DNA of 64,000 nt, taken from assembly GCA_039000515.1 (NCBI GenBank), contig JBCFYV010002255.1, positions 17,756,890 through 17,820,889 on the forward strand, written 5' to 3'. Under the pieces are notes generated by a model. That model was not told the DNA's origin and made no database searches. It saw only the letters and a list, made by a program, of their open reading frames with translations. How positions within the stretch are numbered: position 1 is the first letter of the stretch; every line of letters starts with the position of its first letter. This stretch comes from Timema cristinae (Eukaryota > Arthropoda > Insecta > Phasmatodea > Timematidae). The translations under genes and the position numbers were made by a program. Shown here piece after piece: positions 11,469-21,560 of this stretch.

Positions 11469-12861
11469 TCAGGAAATGAAACCCCACTAGGTGTAAATAA
11501 AAAATGTCCCACGCTCGTCGACTTTATGTCGGTATAGCAATGAGAACTGAAGCTAAATCTCTCCTCTTTGCAGAAAAACTTGAGGACAGAGAAATAACGC
11601 AAGGGTAAAAAGAAAAAAAGAAAAAAAGAGTTAAATAAAGGAAAAGATGTTTAGAAATGACCTTACCGACCGATCGAGCTAACCGCAGATGGATTGAAAT
11701 AAGACAAATAAGCCGTAGATCGATTGGAAGGCGACCGGAACTATCCATCTGTTTTTGTTGCGCCGAGTATTGGGGTACAGACGGAGCAGAATAAAGAACG
11801 AGGGAATTTGTTACACTTTTTTTTTTTTTCACAATTTAGAAAGGAAATAGAGTATAGCTTGTGAGAAGGCAATAACCATTACCCAGAAACGCCCCATGTT
11901 GTGGATTTTGAAAAACGGCCAGTAGCGATGGCAATTCAGACTTGCAACCGAACAAAACTAAGCGAACGACGCAATGCACATTATTTAAAAACTGTTGGTG
12001 TTTTTAACAACAAAAAAAGTCCTCCCTGGAGTTGTAGAAAGTGTTAGATAAAAATAAAAATAAAGTTTTTTATTCAGTTACTCACCAACATGTAAAAGTG
12101 GAAATAATTATATAATATCTTCTAGGCCGATAAAAATGACCCATTAGTATATGAAATTATTAGCTCTTTTTATAACCTAGAATCCATTACTAAACCTTTT
12201 AAAAAGGCTCAACCATTTTAAGAGCCCCCCCCAAAAAAAACCAATGTCAATAAAAAGAGACTATCACCATATCCCTATAGATTGGATTATTTGTAGAGAA
12301 GAGGGTAGGGTATAGGGGGTTGTTGGGGTAACAGGCGTTATCGTGAATGAATTAATTTTTTTCTATCAGCCATTGTTTGAGCTAGTGATTAATAGAATCG
12401 TGTCCCAAACGCGAGACTCCACAAATGCACAATGAAATGCTTAGTTTATTGTTTAGAAATTCAAAATATAAACACAAACAAAAACTTGTAATAAAATAAG
12501 CACTATCTCGTACTAAAAACTTGGTGCAAAACAAAAGAAAAATTCATGAATGCCAAATTACATATATTATATAACATGTCTCGATTAACAAAAAACTACA
12601 TATGAAATCACACGTCATTTAATAAACTCACGTCATACAAAAAAAAAATCTACATTAAATTGTTTTAGATTCGCTTATGTGAGTTTACGAGAGTGTTACC
12701 AATTCAGAATTTGTTTGAATACATAATTATGTTTCTAAGGATAGATATCATATTTAATGCTGTTACAATAACATATGAGATTATGATTTTATAATGTTTC
12801 TCTTCTTTCCTGAGATAATTGTACTTGTTTCAGCATTTTTACTTTCTTCCAACACCTTGGA
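11469..12861. other. No gene recognised
   Basis: Includes a purine-rich block at about 11600-11650 and a 102-codon minus-strand frame (11524-11832) that starts in poly-A-derived lysines and has no motif. The rest is AT-rich. Confidence 0.4.
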
Positions 12862-13213
12862 GGAGAGGTATTGTGATCGTCAAGAAATCTAACTCAAGAT
12901 GTTGATAAACGATTACCTAACTAAAATCGTCAGATTGGATTCGGGGAAAATCAACTTTATCTTTTTTACCATTTAGTAAAATACTCTTAATTTTAGGGTT
13001 GGATATCTAATTTCAAAAATATCTTGGGAGAATCTTCTGAAAACCTTAGAAATCAAGTTTCAGCCAGATTGGTAAAACTGTTACGGCTTTAGGCCGAGAT
13101 ATCAAACTACATCGCGAAAACCACTTTTTCGGTTTCAGGGTGGTTATAAAAAGTCGACATTTATCAAAATCTCCAGCTCAATTATTTAAATATCACAATA
13201 CTTCTCTCTCAGA
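12862..13213 (-). mobile_element. Rep1: non-autonomous element with terminal inverted repeats
   Basis: The left end reads GGAGAGGTATTGTGATCG. The reverse complement of the right end reads GAGAGAAGTATTGTGATATT, so about 17 terminal bases pair with small differences, and weaker similarity continues inward. Internal blocks such as TATCCAACCCTAAAATTAAG (minus strand) match the copy at 4368-4690. No coding capacity. It ends about 90 bp before the mariner element. Superfamily not determined. Confidence 0.55.
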
Positions 13214-13305
13214 GCGGCCGATAAAAAGTAAAAATTGAATATTATGACACATAGATGGTAAGTTTAGTTGAGGATATAAAAAAATTAAGTTCGAGTGGTA
13301 TTTTA

Positions 13306-14579
13306 CAGGCTTGGGCAAAAGTTAAGTAGGATATAAACGAGGCAGAAAAAAGTGAGTTACGGAAGAATATATTTCAAAATAACAACAGTATAGAGACAAA
13401 GATATGCCATTTCATTTGACATGCTGTATGCGCATCAAAAGTGAACGTTTGACAGTGTAATGCGGCGTTGCATCATTTGGCATCATCGGCCCATATTTCT
13501 TTGAGGGCGCTTGTGGAAGTGAGTTTACCCTCAAGGCCTTTGACCCTGTCAAGTGGAAATCTAAAACCTATTTTGTGTAATGGTTGGCGGGAGGGTGAAA
13601 GGCGTGGCGTGGCTTCACAACCGGCCAAAGTATCCTTCCACGCCAACAAGAACAGATGGATCATGGAAACCGAACAGGTAATACGTTCATACGTTCATAC
13701 GTTTAGAAATACCAGTTTTCTAGAGAACGAGTGAAATTTATATTTTCATATTTTCAACACACCTTCTAAGATAATGTATCGATGTTTATTAATTGTTACA
13801 TTTTCTTATTTTCTGTTTTGAAGCCAGCAGTTTTCTCTTGAAAAATGTCAATTTTATCGATATTTGATCACTGTTCAGATTATAGAGAATGTGTGTATAT
13901 AAAAAGTATAGCTAAATCAACTTGCTTCTATTCTTGAACAAACCGTTTTTTAAACCAAAAATTCAAAAAAATAAAAAAAAAACTTGAAAATAATCATTTG
14001 TTCCAATGGTTCTGCATTTCCACGCCAAATGAAGAGGGTCAATCGACTTAACAGCGATCGCTACGTCCAGCTTTTGAACGAGTTGATCCATCCGGAGCTG
14101 GCCACCCGAAATCTGCCACAGCTATGGTTTCAACAAGATGGGGCAACAGCCTATACTGCCATGGCCATCTTACGAGATGCGTTTCCCGGTCGACTAATTT
14201 CCGGATTTGGGAACCTTCACTGGCCAGTGCGGTCACCGGGTTTGACCGCTTGAGACTTCTTCTTGTGGGGGTACCTCAAGAGTCAGGCGTTCGACTCGCT
14301 GGATAAGCTGAAGCATAGCATACGAAATACAGTGGGCAAAATTCCCTTAGAAAGGTTGGATCGTGTGATACAAGGTTTCGTCCGCAGTTTGCGGGAGTGT
14401 GTTACGCGTGACGGTGGACACCTACTTGGCATAATATTCAAGGAATGAGATCCGATGTTCATTAAATGAAAATGGCGTAATCTTTGTCTATAATCTGTTG
14501 TTATTTTGAAATATATTCTTCCATTACTCGCTTCATGCTACCTGGTTTATATCCAACTTAGGATTTTGGCCCAACCATG
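13306..14579 (+). mobile_element. mariner/Tc1-type element with long terminal inverted repeats
   Basis: TA dinucleotides flank it (13304-13305 and 14580-14581), the target of IS630/Tc1/mariner transposases. The ends pair over roughly 115 bp. Examples are GGATATAAACGAGGCAG versus GGATATAAACCAGGTAG, and an identical block GGAAGAATATATTTCAAAAT followed by AACAACAG. The mariner elements best known have TIRs of about 30 bp, so these are long. The interior is a broken transposase interrupted by an AT-rich block. Length is 1,274 bp, normal for a mariner, yet much of the expected gene is missing. Confidence 0.88.
13461..14448 (+). pseudogene. mariner-type transposase, gutted
   Basis: The left piece (13461-13505) encodes CGVASFGIIGPYFFE, the segment that normally follows the first catalytic Asp. 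The right piece (about 14050-14448) has LNSDRYVQLLNELIHPEL, then WFQQDGATAYTA with the second catalytic Asp at 14137-14139. An in-frame TGA at 14251-14253 precedes DFFLWGYLKS, whose D (14254-14256) is the third acidic residue, 38 residues after the second. The usual SPDL is SPGL here. Between the pieces lie about 540 bases of non-transposase sequence. The N-terminal DNA-binding domain and first Asp are absent. Non-functional. Confidence 0.85.
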
Positions 14580-14581
14580 TA

Positions 14582-15035
14582 TTATTTAGCTTATTTGGGA
14601 ACAATATATGAACAGTTGAGTTCAAACGTTCAAACGCTATCTCTTTGTCGTCTTGTCAAACTCCTAGTACCCAAACGTCATATATGCTTGGCTTATATAG
14701 CTGGTTGTTTATTCGCTTCACAGGTAACTTTATTTTAACGTATGGAATATATGACCGGGAGGGACTTTAACATCCAGGTCAGGTCGTCGCGTGTGTAGAC
14801 TATCATTAGCCACTCTAGTGGCACAGAGCGTTGCCCAGGGTACACTATAGAAGGTTGTCTACACTTTTTACCCACTTTGAATAAAGTAATTAATAATATA
14901 GTTTCACCTTGGAATTCCTTATAAACATTTATTAAATGTAATGTTCATTTTAAGTTAGTTTGTAAATTGGAAGATTTGATATCACTTTGTCATCAACAAG
15001 GGACCACTAAAGTTGATATAATTATTATTAGTATC

Positions 15036-15067
<32 letters not shown>

Positions 15068-15789
15068 TTTAACTATCATCATTATCAAACTTCATTGGTT
15101 TCGGCTAAAGTGAACTATGAATACTTTTCCCTAAAACGCTCTTCCCAAGTTGATGAGAATGCATCATATTAAAATTAGCCTTCCCTAGCTTGTTAAATTT
15201 TATTAAATGTTTTAAGTCTCCAATAAGCATAGTATTTGAATAACATTTTAATTAAATATATGCTATGAAGCAATAATGCATACTTATGCATACGGTCTAA
15301 TATACTCGTGGATATAAATTTTGAACTAAATATTTTAGAGCTATTTTCTTATAAAAATATATTAAAACAAAATTCTCATCATTATATCCTAAAATGATTA
15401 GTTCCCCCCCCCTCCCCCCCACCAAGAAAAACAGTAATAAAGTTTTTTTGTTATGTCAGACAATCCACAGATATCCATTTTAAGCAAAATTGTTAAAACA
15501 ATTTCTGAAAAAAATTGGAATTTTCCCAAAAAATAAGTCATCAGTAAGCTACCCTTTGTTTGAGGGAAAAAATCATAATTTAAAATAATCCCTTGAGGCA
15601 TATGACCTTACAGCACCTAAGTTTGAACAAAATCAAAATAACTGTTTCGTTTGTAACCTCAGGGATAGATATAGAAATAGATAGATATGGGTACACAGAG
15701 AAGTGTAAGAGCCATTTTTTGGAGTTTGGGAAGAATAAAATGTTAAGATTCGTCAAATTATAGAGGTATATATTTTTCTCCAATGACAA
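14582..15789. other. No gene recognised; TAA microsatellite
   Basis: A (TAA)n run lies at about 15037-15066. A mixed poly-C patch is near 15404-15420. No protein motif or repeat family seen. Confidence 0.4.
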
Positions 15790-15815
15790 TACTTTCTCTA
15801 TAATATGAGAAAGTA
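15790..15815. repeat. Perfect 9-bp hairpin shared with 48449-48473
   Basis: TACTTTCTC (15790-15798) and GAGAAAGTA (15807-15815) are exact reverse complements around an 8-base loop. The same stem with a 7-base loop recurs at 48449-48473, in both cases preceded by an A-rich AAT. It may be the end of an interspersed repeat; the sequence just upstream (GACAAT) resembles the ATCACAAT of the Rep1 terminus. Confidence 0.6.
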
Positions 15816-16346
15816 AAAAAAAATAACATTACCATATCGAAGGTTTCGATCTTACACCCTCAGAGACACCCACGTGTAAAATGAAACCGAGAGAGGGAGA
15901 GAGGGAGATAGTCTAGGTGTGGGTGTTATTGGAGTTTGTTCACGCTCGCATGGAATGTACGCACGCACACATGCGTAACCCAGGAGGCGTCCGATCAATA
16001 CGTCATACGAAGCGACCAGTTTTCAATCGCCATTCGTTCAGCGAGTCACCGTTAGGGGTCTGTAGGGAGAAGGTGGGGAGGGGGGGGGGGAGGTGACGGT
16101 TGGGAATGGAGGGCGCTATTGATGAAACACCGCCTCGCAGTCGTAGCGAGAAAATTTAAGAGTAAAGGAGGTATTATTTTTCATCGATGAAATTTTCGGA
16201 GATATTTTTTACTAATTTTTTGTTTTAATTATTTTGGTCCACTTCCTGGCCATAGATAAGATAGTGTTGATATAAGTTTCGTGGAAGAGACTTAAAATAT
16301 ACTTTTTTTTTATTTATTGGTTTGAATTATTTAACGTGCACTTTTT
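15816..16346. other. Less AT-rich, CpG-bearing patch; no gene recognised
   Basis: From about 15890 to 16150 the sequence is clearly richer in G+C and CpG than its surroundings, with a GAGAGGGAGA-type purine stretch, a poly-G run (16080-16090) and several CG dinucleotides (GCGACCAG, TTCAGCGAGTCACCG). It could be a regulatory region or an unrecognised transposon part. No coding evidence. Confidence 0.3.
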
Positions 16347-16545
16347 TTAAAACCGACAGCCTATATCAGCAGAAGAATGATAAATCAACTTAAATCTAGA
16401 ACAGACACAGCACCCAGTCACCCTGATGTTAAAATTCATCACTGTAAAAAAGTGAAACCCACATTTTCCCAACGATAAATTTTTTTTCGACCATGCCTGG
16501 AATGAAATACAGAGCCGATTGAGCCTAAGTGTTGAACAAAAGTGT
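16347..16545 (-). mobile_element. Old SINE-C copy
   Basis: On the minus strand this follows the SINE-C body. Blocks such as GTGGGTTTCACTTTTTTACA and GGGTGCTGTGTCTGTTC parallel GTGGGTTATCCCTTTCACAG and GGGTGTTGTGTCTGTTGC of the copy at 37205-37410. The tRNA head (right side, about 16490-16530) is badly decayed. Confidence 0.5.
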
Positions 16546-17785
16546 AACAAAGACAGGTTTTATTTAGAAAACTTAAAAGAGTCTCGTCTTTTTCTAATGA
16601 AACAATAATGATTTTAAGACTTCTGGCTTGGATAGTAGTGAAGATTTGAAAATTTAGAGATAATGTTCAAGTATTTGTATGAAGGGAGGTATTAAAAATA
16701 CATTTAGGAATAAAAACGCCTCCAGGTTATCTTGCCTGGATTCGTACTTTACCTATATATCAGCACTAAACCAGAACAGACGAAACTGACGTCTTAGTGA
16801 GCGTGTTCACTTAAGTAAATTATGTGTATTGTTAACATATAAACAGATGACAAAATTTATTTTATAACGTTTCCTTAAATCCTGATATTAAGCTAGGAAT
16901 AATGAGTTGAGTAAATCAGACTGATTTTGGATTTTAAAATCTATTTTTTTAAATTCATCTAGATAAATTAAATGTGGTTGATAAGGTGGAATTGAAGGGG
17001 ATGCGAGAAAATGCCGGTGTTTTTGCAGTTTTTATGGCAAAACATTTTTTGGCTAAAATAAATAAAATATTGCTCAAGTAGAAATATAGAATTTCATTTT
17101 CTTTACATGATATTATCAACAGTTGTTGAATATCTGTTATTAGTATAACGGCATTAGATGATAAACTTTTTAAACGAGGAGAAAAAGTTATCATTAAATT
17201 CCAAGACACCCTTGAAAGATAGATATCCAAGAAATTTTGAGGTCATGATGTGAAGAAAATTAAACTCGATGTTTGTACTTGAACAATATTTTATATATTT
17301 TGACCAAAAAAATGTTTTGTCATAAATACTGCAAAAATACCGGCCTTTTTTTTTTTTTTTTGCATCCCCTTACACCCCATATTAAAGGTTAAGTAAAATG
17401 TTACCTGTTCTAATATTACGGTTAGTTTGAATGTTTTGCACGTGTTTTATACATAGGAGAGTAGTTAATTCAGACGTCAAAAATCCAATTAGTTGATAAT
17501 CCGGTTCGTCAAGAAAAACAAAATATTCATAAAAAAAACCTAACCACAGTGGTATTAATATCAGAGACACGACCAACAAAACACGCACTTCAACCATTGT
17601 TTTTTTTTAAAAAGTTATCGAATACGTCTTTTCGTTGTTATATTTGTAGCTTATATTCCTTCAGAACAGGCGATAATTAACAACAACAACAAAAAGTGTA
17701 AGTTAATTCTTTAAAATGAGTGAAAATGTTTCTCCCTTAACACAAAGTTTTCTTAAGTATCCCGTCCATACTTATTTTTTATTTT
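16546..17785. other. AT-rich, no gene recognised
   Basis: No family motif found in any frame. A poly-T run lies at about 17347-17362. Confidence 0.4.
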
Positions 17786-17877
17786 TGGTATAGGTATTGT
17801 ATTTTCGAAAATCCGGACAAATCGATAATCCGGACTGGGTCGATCCTCATTCAGTCCGAATTATCGACACTCTACTG
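17786..17877 (-). mobile_element. Terminal piece of a pogo/Tigger-like element
   Basis: Minus strand: a TA dinucleotide (17878-17879), then CAGTAGAGTGTCGATAATTC, later CAGTCCGGATTATCGA. The CAGT start next to TA, with repeated TCGATAAT-CGGA words, is typical of pogo/Tigger ends. A related word GATAATCCGG occurs at about 17494. No opposite end was identified. Confidence 0.35.
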
Positions 17878-17916
17878 TATAATATGTATAGGCCAGACAT
17901 GTATACATAAACCCCC

Positions 17917-18152
17917 TCTCCTCACGTCTTGGTAATCATTCGGGTCTTACGCATACATTGATTATGCTAAAGGGATAGGGATTATAAAGTTTTATTTTAG
18001 ATGAAATTTAGCCGAATTTGTGTGTATATAGAGTCTATCATCCTTGTAGGAAAGATTACCTTAAATACACCAGACTAGGATTCTAACCATGGTCTCACAG
18101 TCATTAATAGTTCGGTCTATTGCGAGAGTGACGCATTAGAGTAGCGGTCGTC
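17917..18152 (-). mobile_element. Old SINE-A2 copy
   Basis: Minus strand: GTCACTCTCGCAATAGACCG, then a decayed box B (GGTTAGAATCCTAGTCTGGTG), with the shared tail recognisable only as CCCGAATGATTACCAAGACG at the left end. It directly precedes a young SINE-B. Confidence 0.5.
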
Positions 18153-18187
18153 AAACTATGGCCCACCGACTTATTTTATCTAGACCG

Positions 18188-18469
18188 GTGACCTGGTGGT
18201 CTAGGGGTAAGGTGTCAGACTTCTGTGCTGGCGGCCGGGATTCAAACCTCGGTCCCGGCACAGATTTATCTGATTACCAAACCCTTCCTTCACCTCTGAC
18301 AAGACATCTTGTGAATGTGGGGAATGCCAGGCCTCCACCGTGGTTCGGATCCCACGTTAAACTGTAGGTCTTCCATTTCATCTCACAATCACCCTACCAT
18401 TACACATTAGCGTAAGTGCGTATAACCCAAACGGGTAGTAAGACACGGTGCTAATAATAATAATAACAA
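18188..18469 (+). mobile_element. SINE-B, full-length, with 13-bp target-site duplication
   Basis: A nearly complete SINE-B: head GTGACCTGGTGGTCTAGGGG, box B GGGATTCAAACCTCGG, body GCCTCCACCGTGGTTCGGAT, shared tail with CCCAAACGGGTAGTAAGACA and an AATAATAAT-type end. The flanking duplication TTTATCTAGACCG is perfect (18175-18187 and 18470-18482). This is one of the clearest recent insertions in the window. Confidence 0.93.
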
Positions 18470-18482
18470 TTTATCTAGACCG

Positions 18483-19585
18483 CAAGAGCTTTAGCAAACA
18501 AATCATTGTTTAGTCTAATCTCTGTTTTCCGTTTATCCGGATCTTTTCTAGCTGGGTTGCGTGGTTTATTTAAGTATTTAGGTAGAGTTGGGAAGATACG
18601 TGGAACCGCACTGGAGACAAGTGTCGGTCTATCTTTAATTATTTATTTTTTTGATACAATCGATGTCAGTGTATATTACTACGGTCAAAAAAATCCTTAC
18701 TTTCAAAATGTTTTGCACAAACAACAGTATTTTCTGATGGTGTCCATTGACTACGCGGAATATGTTTAGTCCATTCCCCTTTAAGTTCGACGTTTTTAGG
18801 AAATTTAAACATAGAAACAAATTATTTTGTTGAAGCATAATTGCTTTTGCAGCCTGGCGCGCAAACCGTGTTGAGGCATATAAATAGAAAATATCAGTAG
18901 CACGGAAGCATTTAAAAATAAACAGGTTTGTTAAATTTTTCAAAATAGAAGATTATGTAAAATGTGTAAGATTAAAATAAATAAAATTTCGATATTTTGT
19001 TAAAAAAAAAAAAAAAGTCACAGCACACTGTAACTAATTAACACATTTGAACTATTAGAAAACTTTACACTTTAATATATGAGTAATAAAGAGTATGTTG
19101 AATGAATAACTCCACAGATTCAAAAACAAAGATTGTAGAAAACATACGTCGTGAATTGTGGCGACCATGCCTTTAGCTTCACTAAACTGCCTGCTTGGTG
19201 GACCACCACTGCGTCTCGAGCCAGACCACTTGCACTGTTGCCACATTTACCCTGCTCCAGCCTGTGACTGTAGACGGCCGTGATCCAATCCACCGTGGGG
19301 TGGAAAAGGCGGGTGAAAGGGGGGGGGATAAGTAGGTGGGGCGGAGGGGAGACTTTGGTGGTAACCCAAGTCAAAACCAGTGCACAATCTACCTACGCCC
19401 GTAGAATTTTTTCTGTCATTGTTTGTAGCAAATAAATCACATCTTATTACTCATTCTATATCTTAACTGTAAATAAATGCTTTATTCCTACATTACCATA
19501 TATTTAAGATATCCAATCTTTTGCACATTTAGCAGTGATAAAACCAGTTTCAATGGCTGCATAGTTTCAGGCGACACTATAGCAA
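18483..19585. other. No gene recognised; GC-richer patch at 19150-19380
   Basis: The patch around 19150-19380 holds more G+C (GGGGTGGAAAAGGCGGGTGA; a poly-G run near 19320) and has short open frames on the minus strand with no known motif. A poly-A run is at about 19001-19015. Confidence 0.35.
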
Positions 19586-19765
19586 GAGACTTAACTACCG
19601 ATGATGGGGAGATAGGGGTTTTAATTCCCTAGTAGGTGTACTGAGGGTGATTTTTTCCTAGTTGGTTTTCCTTTTACTTCCTCTAAATTAAATTTTCCTA
19701 ATCCCTAACACATTAGAGTGATTAGTACTTAGGGGTAAAGTAGTAAGATGTGATACTAAAAGATA
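19586..19765 (+). mobile_element. Old SINE-A2 copy, head worn
   Basis: GACTTAACTACCGATGATGG, GGGAGATAGGGGTTTTAATT (box-B region), GGTGTACTGAGGGTGATTTT, CCTAATCCCTAACACATTAG and GTAGTAAGATGTGATACTAA follow the A2 order. No duplication seen at the ends. Confidence 0.6.
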
Positions 19766-20396
19766 ATACAATTTAAAAAAAGACTGACTATCCAGAAGTT
19801 CGATTATAAAGATTGGACCTGCTTCCAACAAATTAAGATAAACACGTTTGTAGTGTATTTAAGCATTGGGGATATTTATCGACACAATTATATTCCGATG
19901 AAGTTTGTAATAGTGTGTTTTAATTTGAAATAAATCCGGAGGACGGAGTGGTGACCAAAACACAGAATTTGCTTGTCAGGAACATCTCTTGACCCAACAA
20001 ACATCACCTACTACCACTCCCCCCCCCCCCACCCTCCGGGCTACCGTACAAATGTTTTCCATTCCACACCCTCGACGATAAATACGAGGCTGATTACTAG
20101 TTGTTTTACTAGGGGAGACAATCAACTCGCAATTCATTTACGAAATGTTGGGAGACCCGTGGGATGGGGGATTCCATTTTAGAGTTGAAACAATTCAATG
20201 AGTGACGATGAGGATGGGAGAACTTGGTACATCTCCAAGTGTCGCACAATCAGTTCATTTTTTTTAGTGTGAACATTTAATTATGCTTAAACTACTTACT
20301 GATTGTCCATCGAATATATCACACAAGTTGGAAGAGTTATGAAGTGGGTACACCTTTAAAACTAACACAGGTACGCATCGAGCACTTAAGTATCTA
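19766..20396. other. No gene recognised
   Basis: A C-rich run lies at about 20021-20032. A 69-codon frame over it is compositional. The rest is AT-rich. Confidence 0.4.
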
Positions 20397-20877
20397 CAAT
20401 CCAATTTCCGCAGAAAAATGCATTATTTGACAGCTGGAAAATCTAATAATTTTAATTTCATGTATTCATACGTCAATAAATATGATCTGAAACTGTAATT
20501 TTAGATTGATAATATCAATAACACAAAATGCCTCTAATAAAATAGTAGAATGTTCTTAATGTAACCCGACTCGGTGGCGTAGTTGGCTAACGCGCTTGTC
20601 GTGTTGAGCTCGACTGCTGAGGACGGGGAGATCGAGGTTCGAATCTCGGTCGGGTGAAATGGGGATGGTTTTTCCAAAATGGTTTTACACTCTCCCTCCA
20701 CGCAAATGCAGGTTAACTTCCTCTAATTCAACCTTCCCAATTCCTAAATCCATTAACGTAATTAGTACTTAAAGCGTATAAACCAAACGGGTAGTAAGAC
20801 GCGGTGCTAAATATTATTATTATTGTTTACCGCAAAAACATATTTTTAAAAGGGTTTTCACTACGGAAATTGGACTG
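20397..20877. mobile_element. MITE-1 copy split by a SINE-A
   Basis: TA at 20395-20396 and 20878-20879. The left end is CAATCCAATTTCCGCAG; the reverse complement of the right end is CAGTCCAATTTCCGTAG, so at least 17 bp pair with two mismatches. Removing the SINE (20565-20824) leaves about 221 bp, the same size class as other MITE-1 copies. Internal GTATTCATACGTCAATAAAT matches the family core. The MITE was there first. Confidence 0.8.
20565..20824 (+). mobile_element. SINE-A, full-length, inside a MITE
   Basis: Box A TGGCGTAGTTGG and box B GGTTCGAATCTCGG are intact. The body contains CACTCTCCCTCCACGCAAAT. The tail has GCGTATAAACCAAACGGGTA and a TATTATTATTATT end. Target-site duplication not evident. 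Confidence 0.9.
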
Positions 20878-21272
20878 TAGTTAATATTATATGGTTTTAA
20901 TGGTGATGGAGAGGTCGGGGTTATAGTCTTGGGTGAGTAGGATGAAGTAATTTCAAAGTTTTTCCAGGTATTTTTCGAATTTGTATTCTAAATGTGGTTT
21001 TACTGTTTCTATTATTGGCCTGTGTTGCATTTTCGAAAGAAAGATTTCCCCTGTTCATATTATGGTATCAAATGAGCATCAGCGTGAATATCCCGTAAAG
21101 AAATTAAAGCGTGTAATAGGCCTACTTATAGTTAAAGAAAATGACACTGGTTAGATGAAATACGAATATGTTTCGGCACGTTATTAGTATTCGTTCGGGC
21201 TATAAGCAAATTGAACAGGTTGAATTAAATAACAAAGCTATTATATTTGTTAATTACTGTTATATCCGCATC

Positions 21273-21371
21273 TAAATTTAATGCTAATTAAATTTAAAAA
21301 TGACACCTGGACACGAGAATCGAACTGAGCCAAAGGTCCCAGATTCGATTTCCATGTCCAGGTATCAATTT
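21273..21371. repeat. Two adjacent inverted repeats, one built from tRNA-like arms
   Basis: First, TAAATTTAAT (21273-21282) and ATTAAATTTA (21287-21296) form a perfect 10-bp hairpin with loop GCTA. Second, TGACACCTGGACACGAGAAT near 21300 is mirrored by the reverse complement of the segment ending near 21370 (TGATACCTGGACATGGAAAT). Each arm contains a box-B-like word (ATCGAACTGAG; on the opposite strand ATCGAATCTGGG). It may be two head-to-head SINE heads. A similar single arm (GAGAATCGAGCCCAGAAC) occurs at about 35057. Confidence 0.55.
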
Positions 21372-21379
21372 TCAATTTA

Positions 21380-21560
21380 GAGAATAATGGATAAAGAATA
21401 AAGAAGGTATAACTTAATATAAAATGTACCAGTCTTAGCGTGGAGGGAGTATGAGAACACATTTAGTAAATAAAACCCTAAATACACCCAACCAAGATGC
21501 GATGCCCGATCCTCCCGTTGCTGGCAATCCAGTTAAATACGAGAGGGACAAATACTAAAA
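21380..21560 (-). mobile_element. Decayed SINE-A2 copy
   Basis: GCGTGGAGGGAGTATGAGAA, CCCTAAATACACCCAACCAA and CTGGCAATCCAGTTAAATAC follow the minus-strand A2 order. Box B and tail are largely lost. Confidence 0.4.

Noticed and set aside
11524..11832. 102-codon minus-strand frame
   Set aside because: Begins in lysines from a poly-T tract and has no recognisable domain.
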